This document shows, one piece after another, positions 26,370 to 35,275 of a stretch of 64,000 nucleotides of DNA. Numbering within the stretch: the first letter of the stretch is position 1; every line of letters starts with the position of its first letter. Source of the DNA: Mycobacterium sp. (GTDB lineage: Bacteria; Actinomycetota; Actinomycetes; Mycobacteriales; Mycobacteriaceae); assembly GCF_019247635.1 (NCBI RefSeq), contig NZ_JAFBAR010000075.1:57125-121124 (forward strand), in the 5' to 3' direction. A program made the translations under genes and the position numbers. The notes under the pieces are model-generated. The model was not told where the DNA came from. It saw only the letters and a list, made by a program, of their open reading frames with translations, and did not search any database.

Positions 26370-29264
26370 ATGACAGAACACTTGCGCGCGTACAACAGCC
26401 TCTGGCAGGTCCGCGGTGACTCGTGGTGCCGATTGGAAGAAGCGGCTGATCGCCTCACCCGCCCGACCACCACCGGCGCGCTGAAGGATAAGTACGTGGC
26501 TACGTGCCAGGAGTTGCTGGCTCGCCTCAGCACGCTCGAGCCGTACTGGGCCTATCCCGGTTCGCCGCAATTCGCGCGAATTCAACGAATTTTCGCGGCA
26601 GCTAGCTATGACAAGTTCGCGCAGGCGGTCGCGCAGATCAACCGCGCGCTGACCACGGAGTCATACCGCTCGGGAGACGTCGACAACGCCGGCGCCGACG
26701 AGCTCGACATGTTCCCGGCCGACCCACGCCAGCTTCTCGAACACCAGCCGGCGACCCAGCGCGACCGGCCCTATTTCGAGGTGCTCGTCGTCGAGAAGAT
26801 GACCGAGGACCAGGAACGCGCGCTGCGCAACGATGTTCGCAAATGGCGGCGCCCCGACGACGAATTCGTCTACGAACTTGTCGTGGTGGCCAGCGGAGAC
26901 GAGGCCCTCATCGCGGCACGGCTCAACGTCAACCTCCAGGCGGTGGTGATTCGGCGGCGCTTCTCTCACCAGTCAACTCGGGACCTCGAAGCCCTGTCGG
27001 AGTTCGTTGACACCGAGGTGTCGCACGAGTTGGCCGATCACCAGTCGCCGGAGGAACGTGCGCAGATCCTCGCTACGTCGATGGCGAAGCTGCGTCCCGA
27101 ACTCGATCTCTACCTCATGACCGAGATCGACGTGGAGGACATCGCCGGGCGCTTGGGCCAATACTTCCGCAGGGTATTTCATGCCCGGGAAGGCATGCTC
27201 GAACTGCACCTGTCGATTCTGCAAGGTGTGGAGGCGCGCTACCGCACCCCATTCTTCAGCGCGCTCAAGCAGTACAGCCACCGCCCCACGGGTGTCTTTC
27301 ACGCCCTGCCGATCTCGCAGGGCAAGTCGATCGTCAACTCGCACTGGATCAGGGACATGGTGGGCTTCTACGGCCTGGACGTGTTCATGGCCGAGACGTC
27401 GGCGACGTGCGGTGGTCTCGACTCACTGCTGGAACCGACCGGCCCTCTGCGTGAGGCGCAACAACTGGCGGCGCAGGCGTACGGATCGCGACACACCTAC
27501 TTCGTCACCAACGGAACGTCGACTGCGAACAAAATTGTCACCCAGGCGTTGGTGGCGCCCGGCGACATCGTGCTGCTTGACCGCAATTGCCACCAGTCGC
27601 ACCACTACGGGATGATGCTGGCCGGCGCGAATGTCGTTTACCTCGAGGCTTATCCGCTCAACGACTACTCGATGTACGGTGCGGTGCCGTTACGCGAGAT
27701 CAAGTCGAAGCTGTTGGCGCTGAAACGGGCCGGCAAGCTCGACCGCGTCAAGATGATGTCGCTGACGAACTGCACCTTCGACGGGATCGTTTACGACGTC
27801 GAGCGCGTCATGGAAGAGTGCCTCGCCATCAAGCCTGACCTTGTGTTCCTTTGGGACGAGGCCTGGTTCGCCTTCGCACGCTTCCATCCGGTGTATCGCA
27901 CGCGGACCGCGATGGCGTCGGCGCAAGCGTTGCGCGAGCGGCTGCAGGGTGACGACTACAAGCGCCGCTACGAGGAGTACCTGGCCGCTGAGCCCAGCGA
28001 AACACTCAGTGACGAAGGACTTTTGGAGCGTCGCCTGATTCCGGACCCGGCCAGGGCCCGGGTGCGGGTGTATGCCACCCAGTCGACGCACAAGACGCTG
28101 ACCGCGCTACGGCAGGGATCGATGATCCATGTCTTTGATCAGGATTTCGACCAGAAGGTCGCGGAGTCGTTCCACGAGGCGTACATGGCGCACACGTCGA
28201 CCTCCCCCAACTACCAGATCCTCGCGTCTCTGGATCTCGGTCGCCGGCAGGTGGCGTTGGAGGGCGTCGAGCTGGTGCAGCGGCAGATCGAAAATGCGAT
28301 GCAGTTGCGCGACGCGATCGACAACCATCCCTTGCTGAGCAAGTACATGAGCTGCCTCACCACCTCGAATCTGATCCCGGAACCCTTCCGTCCATCGCAC
28401 ATCGCTCAGCCGCTGCGCTCGGGACTGCGCAATATGATGGCCGCTTGGGAGCAGGACGAGTTCGTGCTCGACCCGTCGCGCATCACCCTGTACATCGGGC
28501 GCACCGGTTATGACGGCGACACGTTCAAGCGTGAGCAGTTGATGGACCGCTACGGAATTCAGATCAACAAGACATCACGCAACAGCGTGCTGTTCATGAC
28601 CAACATCGGCACCACCCGCAGCTCGGTCGCGTTCCTGGTGGAGGTTCTGGTCAACATCGCCCGCGAGCTCGACCAAGATATCTCCGAGATGAGCCTTGGC
28701 GAACGCGAACATTTCGAGAAGGCCGTGTACCGGCTTACTGAAATGTCCTTGCCGCTGCCCGATTTCAGCGGCTTCCATCCCGCGTTCCTGGATCACAGCG
28801 GAGCGGAGCCGACGCCCGAGGGTGACGTCCGGCGGGCCTTCTATCTCTCGTACAACGACACCAACTGCGAATACCTTGGCGCCGAGCAGATCGACGAACG
28901 GCTGGAGGCGGGAATCGACGTCGTGTCGGCGACGTACGTTACGCCCTACCCACCGGGATTTCCGGTCCTGGTGCCCGGCCAGGTGTTCAGTCGCGGGATC
29001 CTGCAGTTTATGCGCGATCTCGACACGCCCGAAATCCACGGCTATACACCCAATTTCGGCTATCGGGTGTACACCGAGAAGGCCATCGCGATGGTGAGCG
29101 AGTCTATCGGACTGACGACCAATGGCCACCGCTCCACAGCCGACGCGGTGTCCCCGGGCACGCCCGCCGCCGAGAAGCCGTCGAAGAAGAAGGTGGCGCG
29201 GCGAGGTGCGGACAATGGCGAGCAGAATGTTCCCGAGGTCGGCCAGGACGAACTCGTTAATTGA
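26370..29264 (+). CDS. Large PLP-dependent Orn/Lys/Arg decarboxylase-like protein (Rv2531c type)
   Basis: The protein has about 964 residues from the ATG at 26370, chosen for its GGAAAGG ribosome binding site; in-frame starts at 26346 and 26283 are alternatives. It closely resembles M. tuberculosis Rv2531c (about 947 aa) as I remember it. The N-terminal third has a wing/receiver-like domain, with VVASGDEALIAARLNVNLQ near its end. The PLP core includes TYFVTNGTSTANKIVTQAL, RNCHQSHHYGMMLAGA, FLWDEAWFAF (Asp binding the pyridine nitrogen) and the Schiff-base Lys in STHKTLTALRQGS. Then comes the family's C-terminal part (PYPPGFPVLVPGQ) and a charged, low-complexity tail. It likely decarboxylates a basic amino acid. 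The exact substrate is unknown. Confidence 0.88.
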   Translation: MTEHLRAYNSLWQVRGDSWCRLEEAADRLTRPTTTGALKDKYVATCQELLARLSTLEPYWAYPGSPQFARIQRIFAAASYDKFAQAVAQINRALTTESYRSGDVDNAGADELDMFPADPRQLLEHQPATQRDRPYFEVLVVEKMTEDQERALRNDVRKWRRPDDEFVYELVVVASGDEALIAARLNVNLQAVVIRRRFSHQSTRDLEALSEFVDTEVSHELADHQSPEERAQILATSMAKLRPELDLYLMTEIDVEDIAGRLGQYFRRVFHAREGMLELHLSILQGVEARYRTPFFSALKQYSHRPTGVFHALPISQGKSIVNSHWIRDMVGFYGLDVFMAETSATCGGLDSLLEPTGPLREAQQLAAQAYGSRHTYFVTNGTSTANKIVTQALVAPGDIVLLDRNCHQSHHYGMMLAGANVVYLEAYPLNDYSMYGAVPLREIKSKLLALKRAGKLDRVKMMSLTNCTFDGIVYDVERVMEECLAIKPDLVFLWDEAWFAFARFHPVYRTRTAMASAQALRERLQGDDYKRRYEEYLAAEPSETLSDEGLLERRLIPDPARARVRVYATQSTHKTLTALRQGSMIHVFDQDFDQKVAESFHEAYMAHTSTSPNYQILASLDLGRRQVALEGVELVQRQIENAMQLRDAIDNHPLLSKYMSCLTTSNLIPEPFRPSHIAQPLRSGLRNMMAAWEQDEFVLDPSRITLYIGRTGYDGDTFKREQLMDRYGIQINKTSRNSVLFMTNIGTTRSSVAFLVEVLVNIARELDQDISEMSLGEREHFEKAVYRLTEMSLPLPDFSGFHPAFLDHSGAEPTPEGDVRRAFYLSYNDTNCEYLGAEQIDERLEAGIDVVSATYVTPYPPGFPVLVPGQVFSRGILQFMRDLDTPEIHGYTPNFGYRVYTEKAIAMVSESIGLTTNGHRSTADAVSPGTPAAEKPSKKKVARRGADNGEQNVPEVGQDELVN

Positions 29265-29270
29265 GCGGAT

Positions 29271-29876
29271 TTAGTGGTCCAGCGGACCAGGGCGTAGTTT
29301 CAAACTGTCTTTCAGACTGCCAATGCGCAGCGAATGATCCGCGTGCTTGGACCGCGGGGCGCTCTCGAATTTCTCGACGTAGCTTTCGGGATCGACGTCG
29401 GTGATCGACAATCCCCGGGTGGTCGGATGCTCGGTCATGAACTCGCGGTACTGCTGGCCAAGCGCATCACGGAGTCCGATCGGGGCATGTCGGCGGAAGT
29501 CCGAAAGCCCTTGCCGCTCTTCCTCTCCCATGTGGTCATCGTTGGCCACACGGGTGCGGCCCACCGCCGACCACCACTCTTCGGTGCCGACCCTGGCCGC
29601 ATTGGCGTCGCGCACCCCGTCGCGGATGTCGTTGTGGTCACCGATGGCATCGAGGGTCTCGCCGTCGGGATCGTCGGCGCCCCGCTTCAGCAGTTGGGGA
29701 TAGAAGATCTTCTCCTCGATGTAGGCGTGCACGTCGAGCTTGTCGGCAAGCGGGCGCCATACCCTTTCGAGCGCGCGACGGTCGACCGGTGTCTGCGCCT
29801 GCAAATCGTCTAACCTGGCGAATTGTTGGCGGAACCAGTCATGGTCAGCGAGGATCAATTCGGTGATGTCAGCCAT
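29271..29876 (-). CDS. Hemerythrin HHE-domain protein
   Basis: The protein has 201 residues. I start at MADITELILADHDWFRQQFA rather than the longer in-frame ATG at 29927. The di-iron ligands of the HHE fold are visible: His in LADHDWF (about 12), HAYIEEKIFYP (His about 50, Glu about 54), GDHNDI (about 81) and DDHMGEEE (His about 115, Glu about 119). Mycobacterial members bind iron and respond to oxygen, nitric oxide or peroxide. The C-terminal third (after about 150) lacks ligands. It is convergent with the decarboxylase gene, only 6 bp apart, which suggests overlapping transcripts. Confidence 0.88.
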   Translation of the reverse strand: MADITELILADHDWFRQQFARLDDLQAQTPVDRRALERVWRPLADKLDVHAYIEEKIFYPQLLKRGADDPDGETLDAIGDHNDIRDGVRDANAARVGTEEWWSAVGRTRVANDDHMGEEERQGLSDFRRHAPIGLRDALGQQYREFMTEHPTTRGLSITDVDPESYVEKFESAPRSKHADHSLRIGSLKDSLKLRPGPLDH

Positions 29877-30294
29877 TCCGACTCCCAGTCTGCCCCGGAG
29901 GCGCCTTACAGCGATCGTGTCCGACACTGGTTGTGCCCGTCAACTCGCAACACCGTGAAGATCATTGGACCAGCCGCGGCCGATTATCCTGGCGACGGCA
30001 GCCACGACCACCCCCGGTGACCGAGACAATCGAGCGCCCGGTAAGCACACACCGCCACACTGGCCGCAAAGGTCCTCCTCGCACACGCATCCTCGCTCAA
30101 CTACTTGGTCGGATTCAGTTGGGAGCCAAGCGGTTCTGTTATCTGAGACAACCGGACCACGTGGCACTTTGCGGTCAACGACTCCTAGGGGCCCACGACC
30201 TACCGCAAGGTCATCGGCGGCTGAGTTTGCGAGGTTGCTCTCCGCGAGCGCAATCGCCGCTCAGTGCTGCCGGGGCGCGACATAGGCTCGAGAG
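29877..30294. other. Intergenic stretch without a recognised gene
   Basis: These 418 bp lie between the divergent hemerythrin and Nudix genes and should carry both promoters. Overlapping open frames of about 75-120 codons occur on both strands (for example 29933-30298 +), but they are Arg/Pro/His-rich, have no ribosome binding site and match nothing I know. I saw no strong dyad, tRNA or repeat. Confidence 0.5.
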
Positions 30295-31014
30295 GTGACC
30301 ATCCCGTACGACGACGCGCTGCGTCAGCGGATCAGCGATCACTTGGCGGCCCACGACCGCCGCGTCGTGACCGACCCGAGTAAGCGGCACGCGGCCGTCG
30401 CGGTGGTGCTGGTCGACTCCGAGGTCGGCGAGGACAGGGTGGATCCGGCGCCGGTGGACGAATGGAACGCCGGGCGCCCGATACCGACGGCGGGTCTGGA
30501 CGGCCGGATGGTCGATGTGTCCGGCGGCGCTTCGTTCCTGTTGTGCCGCAGGGCATCTCGTCTTTCATCACACGCGGCGCAGTGGGCACTCCCCGGCGGG
30601 CGCCTAGACCCGGGTGAGACCGCGGTCGACGCGGCGCTGCGGGAATTGCGCGAGGAGGTCGGCATCGAACTGCTCGACTCGACCGTGCTGGGCTTCCTCG
30701 ACGACTACCCCACCCGGTCGGGATATGTCATCACCCCGGTCGTCATCTGGGCAGACGGGCGGCTCGATCCCCGTCCCGCCCCCGACGAAGTCGTGGCGGT
30801 GTACCGAGTCGGGCTGCACCAACTTCAACGCGCGGATTCGCCGCGGTTCATCACCATCCCGGAGAGCCCACGACCGGTCGTCCAAATCCCGTTGGGCAAC
30901 GACCTCATCCACGCGCCGACGGGTGCGGTGCTGCTGCAGCTGCGGTGGTTGGGTCTGGAAGGTCGCTCCGACCCGGTCGACAAGCTGGAGCAACCGGTCT
31001 TCGCCTGGCGATAG
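30295..31014 (+). CDS. Nudix hydrolase (CoA pyrophosphatase-like)
   Basis: The protein has 239 residues with a GTG start. The Nudix box is complete: GRLDPGETAVDAALRELREE begins at about residue 102 and continues VGI, matching G-x5-E-x7-REUxEExGU. The preceding WALPGG and the length resemble NUDT7/NUDT8-like coenzyme A diphosphatases, so a CoA or acyl-CoA pyrophosphate substrate is plausible. The family spans many nucleoside-diphosphate substrates, so this is only a leaning. A PPOX gene follows 60 bp downstream on the same strand and may be co-transcribed. Confidence 0.88.
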   Translation: MTIPYDDALRQRISDHLAAHDRRVVTDPSKRHAAVAVVLVDSEVGEDRVDPAPVDEWNAGRPIPTAGLDGRMVDVSGGASFLLCRRASRLSSHAAQWALPGGRLDPGETAVDAALRELREEVGIELLDSTVLGFLDDYPTRSGYVITPVVIWADGRLDPRPAPDEVVAVYRVGLHQLQRADSPRFITIPESPRPVVQIPLGNDLIHAPTGAVLLQLRWLGLEGRSDPVDKLEQPVFAWR

Positions 31015-31074
31015 CACAGACGGAATATCGCAGAAACGGGAATAGTCCCGCCGACCGACCGTGTTCCGCCGGAC

Positions 31075-31503
31075 ATGAAACCGTTTTCGGAAACAGAACG
31101 TCAGGAGTTCCTCGCAGGAAACCACGTCGGCGTGCTCGCAGTCGCCGCCACCGACGGCCGGCCGCCGGCGGCTGTGCCGATTTGGTATGACTACACACCC
31201 GGCGGGCACATCCTGATCAACACCGGCGCATCGTCGCGCAAGTCCAGGCTGATCGAACAGGCCGGCGCGGTGACGCTGGTCGCTCAGCGCGAAGAGCCGC
31301 CGTATCAGTATGTGGCCGTGGAAGGCTCCGTCGTCGAGACCACCGCGCCCACGCCGAGGGATGTTCGTGAAGCCATCGCCATCCGTTACCTGGGCGAAGA
31401 ACTCGGGCGCCAGTTCGTCAGCAGCCTTGAGGATCAGGCCAGCGTGTTGTTCACCGTTCGCCCCGACCGCTGGGTTACCGCCGACTTTTCCGACGGTATC
31501 TGA
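31075..31503 (+). CDS. Pyridoxamine 5'-phosphate oxidase-family (PPOX) protein
   Basis: The protein has 142 residues. The split-barrel pattern is clear: HVGVLAVAATDGRPPAAVPIW (about 17-37), then ILINTGASSRKSRLIEQAGAVTLVAQ (about 46-71), where the Ser/Lys segment normally binds the phosphate of FMN or F420. YVAVEGSVV is the following strand. This is a different subgroup from the F420-dependent protein at 2014-2427. It is a cytosolic flavin- or deazaflavin-linked oxidoreductase, or a binding protein. The substrate is unknown. Confidence 0.85.
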   Translation: MKPFSETERQEFLAGNHVGVLAVAATDGRPPAAVPIWYDYTPGGHILINTGASSRKSRLIEQAGAVTLVAQREEPPYQYVAVEGSVVETTAPTPRDVREAIAIRYLGEELGRQFVSSLEDQASVLFTVRPDRWVTADFSDGI

Positions 31504-31504
31504 A

Positions 31505-31608
31505 CTGGTTGGCGGCGACCCGCTGCGCCCGGCTGCGCCGCACTTGCGATCGCCGAGCTGGTTGGCGGCGACCCGCTGCGCCCGGCCGCGCCGCACTTGC
31601 GATCGCCG
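31505..31608. repeat. Tandem duplication of a 53-bp GC-rich unit
   Basis: Two near-identical copies lie head to tail, the second starting at 31558. They begin CTGGTTGGCGGCGACCCGCT and end GCACTTGCGATCGCCG. Only one internal base differs (GGCTGCG versus GGCCGCG). The repeat fills the gap between the convergent PPOX and SDR genes (1 bp after one stop, 4 bp before the other). The GGCGAC and GCGATCGCC elements can fold, so it may serve as a two-way terminator. Confidence 0.85.
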
Positions 31609-31612
31609 CTGC

Positions 31613-32374
31613 TCAGACTTGGTTGAAGCCGCCGTCCGCGGCGATGGCGGACCCGGTGATGAAGCTGGACAGGTCGCTGGCCAGGAAGACCGCGGTGTTG
31701 GCGATCTCGACCGGATCGGCGAAACGGCCTAACGGGATTGTCTGGATCCGAACCGCGCGAAAGTCAGCGACCGGCACGTCCGGATCAGTCTGGGCGGCCA
31801 GGTTGTCGCTGCCCGGCGTGGCGGTGGACCCGGCGACGATCACGTTGACCCGGATGCCGCGGGGAGCGAGTTCGCTGGCCCACGCGCGCGCCAGCGACCG
31901 CACCGCGGCCTTGGTGGCGGCATACACGCTCAAGCCGGGCCGGCCGCGGTCGGCGGTGCTGGATCCGATCAGGATGATCGATGCGCCATCGTTAAGCAGT
32001 GGGAGCGCCTTTTGCACCGTATTGACGACACCCTTGACGTTCGTGGTGAGCAGGGCGTCGAGATCGTCGTCGGTGATGGCACCAAGGCGCGCTACTCGGG
32101 TGGATCCGGCGTTGGCCACCACGACGTCGACACCGCTGCCTGAGTCGCCCACAACGGAATACAGCCGGTCGAGATCTTCCGTCGACCCGACGTCACCACG
32201 CACGGCAACGGCGCGTGAGCCCAATTGCGTTGCGGTCGCGACGAGTTCGTCCTGACGCCGGCCGGTGATGAAGACTCGATCTGCGCCCTCGGCCAGGAAA
32301 CGCCCGGCGGTGGCCAGGCCGATGCCCGAGTTGCCGCCGGTGATGACCGCGATCTTGTGGTCGAGCAGTCCCAC
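31613..32374 (-). CDS. Short-chain dehydrogenase/reductase (classical SDR)
   Basis: The protein has 253 residues. Cofactor motif TGGNSGIG (about 12-19), Arg-rich strand 2 ending (ITGRRQDEL) that favours NADP, NAGSTR in place of NAG-x-x, catalytic Ser in IGSSTAD (about 137-143), YAATK (about 150-154) and the C-terminal ASDLSSFITGSAIAADGG. All residues needed for activity are present. The haloacid dehalogenase gene lies 9 bp upstream on the same strand, so the two are co-transcribed. The substrate is unknown; NADP preference is inferred from the Arg-Arg pair. Confidence 0.9.
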   Translation of the reverse strand: MGLLDHKIAVITGGNSGIGLATAGRFLAEGADRVFITGRRQDELVATATQLGSRAVAVRGDVGSTEDLDRLYSVVGDSGSGVDVVVANAGSTRVARLGAITDDDLDALLTTNVKGVVNTVQKALPLLNDGASIILIGSSTADRGRPGLSVYAATKAAVRSLARAWASELAPRGIRVNVIVAGSTATPGSDNLAAQTDPDVPVADFRAVRIQTIPLGRFADPVEIANTAVFLASDLSSFITGSAIAADGGFNQV

Positions 32375-32383
32375 GATTTCTCC

Positions 32384-33124
32384 TCAGGAAAACAGCGCCG
32401 CGGCCAATTCGATCAGTGTCGAACCCGAAACGTCCCATGCGCCAGACGGTGCCAGGTCAGCCTTCTGGTCCGGTCCGTGCTCCTCGGGCCTGGCCACGAA
32501 TCCGGTCGCCAGCCCGCAGTTCTGGGCCGCTTCGAGGTCGGAATTGTGCGCCGCCACCAGCATCACCTCCCCGGGCTCGAGGCCGAGCAACCGAGGGGGT
32601 GTTCGGTATGCGGACGGGTCGGGCTTGTAGGCCTGGCTGATGTCCGACCCGAGAACGACGTCCCACGGCAGGCCCGCATATTTCGCCATCTCCACCAGTA
32701 GGCCGGTGTTCCCGTTGGACAGTGGTCCGACGATGACGTGCTGTTTCATGGCCGAGATGCCGTCGATGCTGTCCGGCCACGCCGGTAGCCAGCGCCATGA
32801 CCGGGCAAGTGCCTCCACGTCGTCATCCGGAAATGTTTCCAAAGTGGCACCGAACTTTGCGAGTGACGCCTCGAGGTTCTCGCGATGGAGCACGTCCAGC
32901 GACACGAATTCCCGACGGCCCGAGCGCACCTCCGCCATCGCCGGCCGGTAGCGACTGCGCCAATCGAGAGCGAATTCGTTTGCTTCGAGCGCGATTTGGT
33001 GCCGCCGCGCGAACTGCCGGACCGCTTCGGCGATCCCCGATCGCCAGTCCACGACCGTGCCGAAGGTGTCGAAGAGAACGGCACGCACCCACCGGCCAGT
33101 CGTAGGCGAACGGTAATCGGGCAT
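32384..33124 (-). CDS. Haloacid dehalogenase type II-like HAD hydrolase
   Basis: The protein has 246 residues. HAD motif I is LFDTFGTVVDWRSG with nucleophile Asp about 19. Motif II is GPLSNGN (Ser/Asn), motif III is in YKPDPSAYRTPP (Lys) and motif IV is VAAHNSDL (Asp). The DTFGT...DWR and AAHNxDL patterns are those of L-2-haloacid dehalogenases, which hydrolyse the C-Cl bond through an Asp ester. Many HADs with this look act on phosphorylated or other substrates, so dehalogenation is probable but not certain. It precedes the SDR gene by 9 bp, which could process the resulting hydroxy acid. Confidence 0.85.
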   Translation of the reverse strand: MPDYRSPTTGRWVRAVLFDTFGTVVDWRSGIAEAVRQFARRHQIALEANEFALDWRSRYRPAMAEVRSGRREFVSLDVLHRENLEASLAKFGATLETFPDDDVEALARSWRWLPAWPDSIDGISAMKQHVIVGPLSNGNTGLLVEMAKYAGLPWDVVLGSDISQAYKPDPSAYRTPPRLLGLEPGEVMLVAAHNSDLEAAQNCGLATGFVARPEEHGPDQKADLAPSGAWDVSGSTLIELAAALFS

Positions 33125-33281
33125 TGCTCAAACCTAGCGTCCCGGACCTAACACGCATGGTGTCCGCCTCGGAGCGCCCGGGGTGTCGAAGCGGCGACAC
33201 GCGTCGTCTCAGTGAGGACACGTACCCTCGCGCAAAAGCAGGCGCGACTGAGAACCGAAGGCTTGGGAAGGCTTGGAACAA

Positions 33282-34334
33282 GTGCAGTCCACGCGAGACG
33301 AATTCCGCTACGTGATCGTTGGTGCCGGCGCCATCGGCGGAACCTTGGGTACCGTGCTGGCTCGTGCCGGCATCCCTACGGTGTTGGTGGCTCGTGGGCG
33401 CCACGCAGGGGTTCTGGCGGCATCGGGGATGACCCTGAGAACGCCCGACGGCACATTCCGCACGACGGTCACCGCGGCTTCCCGGCCGCAGGACGTCCGG
33501 TTGACCGAGCGTGACGTGCTGGTGTTCACAACCAAGACACAGCAACTCGACGCGGCCTTGTGCGAGTGGGTAGATGAGCCAGTGCACACCCGGGATGGTG
33601 TGGTCGGGACGGCAGGCGAGCGACTGCCGGCGCTAACTGCGCTCAATGGCGTTGCCGCAGAGGAGAAAGCGCTGCGTTATTTCCGTCGAGTGTTTGGTGT
33701 CTGCGTCTGGTTGCCCGCGGTGCACCTCGAGCCCGGGGAGGTGATCGTACGGTCGTGGCCGGTGGTCGGCCAGTTCCATATCGGACGATGGCCGGCGTCA
33801 CTTCGCACGCAAGCCGACGCCGAGCTGTTGGCGGCTCTCGCCCAGACATGGACCCCGGCGGGCATCCGGGTGCGCACTCCCGATGACGTCGCCCCCTGGA
33901 AGTACAACAAGTTGCTGAGCAACCTCGGCAATGCCGTCGGCGCATTGTGTGCCGAGCCGGCCGACGCAAGCCAGGTGGTGGCCGCGCTGCGCAGCGAAGG
34001 CGAAAATGTGTTGCGACGCGCGGGAATCGAATTCGTGTCGTTCGAAACGTCCAAGGCGATGCGGACGGACGGACCGACGATACGACCTGTGCCCGGATGG
34101 AAAGGCGGTCCGAGCAATTCCACCTGGCAGTCGTTGAGCCGTGGCACGGGCAACGCGGAGACCGACTTCCTGAATGGGGAGATCGTCCGGCTCGCTCACC
34201 GACACGGTATCGGCGCGCCCGTCAACGCCGCCTTGGCACGTGCGGCGCGCGCGGCGGTGGTGCAGGGCAATGGGCCGAGCCAGTACTCGGCCGCACAACT
34301 GGCGGAACTGCTGGGAATTAACGCTGAGACGTAG
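33282..34334 (+). CDS. Ketopantoate reductase-family (ApbA/PanE-like) protein
   Basis: The protein has 350 residues from the GTG at 33282, preceded by GGGAAGG at a good distance; the TTG at 33273 sits too close to that site. The N-terminal dinucleotide fold has VIVGAGAIGGTLGTVLARAG (about 11-30), and the Lys/Asn-type C-terminal ApbA domain contains DDVAPWKYNKLLSNLGNAVG (about 204-223), with the family's catalytic Lys-Asn neighbourhood. The low similarity of the mid-region to PanE leaves the substrate open; it may be a 2-keto acid other than ketopantoate. It is convergent with the cutinase gene. Confidence 0.82.
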   Translation: MQSTRDEFRYVIVGAGAIGGTLGTVLARAGIPTVLVARGRHAGVLAASGMTLRTPDGTFRTTVTAASRPQDVRLTERDVLVFTTKTQQLDAALCEWVDEPVHTRDGVVGTAGERLPALTALNGVAAEEKALRYFRRVFGVCVWLPAVHLEPGEVIVRSWPVVGQFHIGRWPASLRTQADAELLAALAQTWTPAGIRVRTPDDVAPWKYNKLLSNLGNAVGALCAEPADASQVVAALRSEGENVLRRAGIEFVSFETSKAMRTDGPTIRPVPGWKGGPSNSTWQSLSRGTGNAETDFLNGEIVRLAHRHGIGAPVNAALARAARAAVVQGNGPSQYSAAQLAELLGINAET

Positions 34335-34346
34335 CCGAGCAGCGAC

Positions 34347-35096
34347 TCAGTTGCCAAAGCCCCCGCTCTGCGGCGTCGGCGTGGGCCCTGGAGCACCTGG
34401 AGCCGTCGCCGGCCCGAGCCGACCGGCGGCAAATGCCGCACCCTGATCCACGAAGCTGGCGTCGTCCGCGTAGGTATCGTGCGCGGCGAAGTTCAGCCCG
34501 TCAGAGCAGACGGGATCCTCGGGCACGCAGACTTTGACGGTCTTAGCCGCATAGGTCGGGCCGATGACCACGGGGGGCTCTCCCAAAAAGTTCATGGCCC
34601 GGACGTTGGGCATGCCGTACAGGACGACCGCGGCAACGTGGTTGGCGATGTCGGGGGACAGCGGTTTGGGTACGGTCGCCGGATCGACCCCGTCGGGCAC
34701 CGCGGCTGAGGTGACAAAGCCCATCACGGCCGCACCTTGCGAGTAGCCGCCGAGCACCATCTGGGTCTTGGGGCAACTGGTCGCCGTGGACTCGATATGG
34801 GCTCCCGCATCCCGAATTCCGTCGAGGCCGGTCGACCACTCGTTACTTGCGGGGTAGTTGACCGGATACACGTCGAGCGACTTTCCGCCGATTCGGCCGC
34901 GTAGGTCGTCGACGAACGCCTGACCGGTCGGACCCACGCCATCGGGCTCACCGGTACCGCGGGCGAATATGACCTGTACATCGGGGCACGGCTGGGCGGA
35001 TGCGGAGGGGACAGCAACGGCGAGAGCGGACCCGGTCAGGCCCGACGCAGCGACCAGTGCTGATCCAAGGAAACGGACGACGTGACCAGCGTTCAT
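34347..35096 (-). CDS. Cutinase-like secreted serine esterase (Culp family)
   Basis: The protein has 249 residues. I start at MNAGHVVRFLGSALVAASGL, which gives a clean signal peptide (residues 1-34, cleavage near ASA-Q); the frame upstream lacks signal character. The catalytic triad is Ser about 119 in GGYSQGA, Asp about 194 in PEDPVC and His about 206 in AAHDTY, with cutinase Cys pairs (about 37/108 and 190/197). It ends in a short Pro/Gly-rich tail. Mycobacterial Culp proteins are exported esterases or phospholipases, and some are immunogenic. Substrate class not resolved. It lies downstream of, and on the same strand as, an SDR, separated by a 57-nt hairpin repeat. Confidence 0.92.
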   Translation of the reverse strand: MNAGHVVRFLGSALVAASGLTGSALAVAVPSASAQPCPDVQVIFARGTGEPDGVGPTGQAFVDDLRGRIGGKSLDVYPVNYPASNEWSTGLDGIRDAGAHIESTATSCPKTQMVLGGYSQGAAVMGFVTSAAVPDGVDPATVPKPLSPDIANHVAAVVLYGMPNVRAMNFLGEPPVVIGPTYAAKTVKVCVPEDPVCSDGLNFAAHDTYADDASFVDQGAAFAAGRLGPATAPGAPGPTPTPQSGGFGN

Positions 35097-35213
35097 GCCG
35101 CGTAAAATATCCACATAGGAAAGTTTCAAACCGAGAGTTCCGACACGGGCGTCAGTAATCATGCCAGATACGGCACCGTCCTGCAGCGCCGCGAGACCGC
35201 TTGAGGAGTGCGA

Positions 35214-35270
35214 CGAGATTGCCGTGGGGGTCGTAATCCAGCCGGAATCGCAGCCGCCACGGCAATCTCG
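35214..35270. repeat. 57-nt dispersed hairpin, copy A
   Basis: The ends CGAGATTGCCGTGG and CCACGGCAATCTCG are perfect 14-bp inverted arms around a 29-nt centre. A second 57-nt copy (48192-48248) shares the arms' outer 12 bp and part of the centre (GGGTCG, CAGCC). It begins 5 bp past the stop of the SDR gene at 35276, so it could end that transcript. Confidence 0.85.
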
Positions 35271-35275
35271 GCGCC

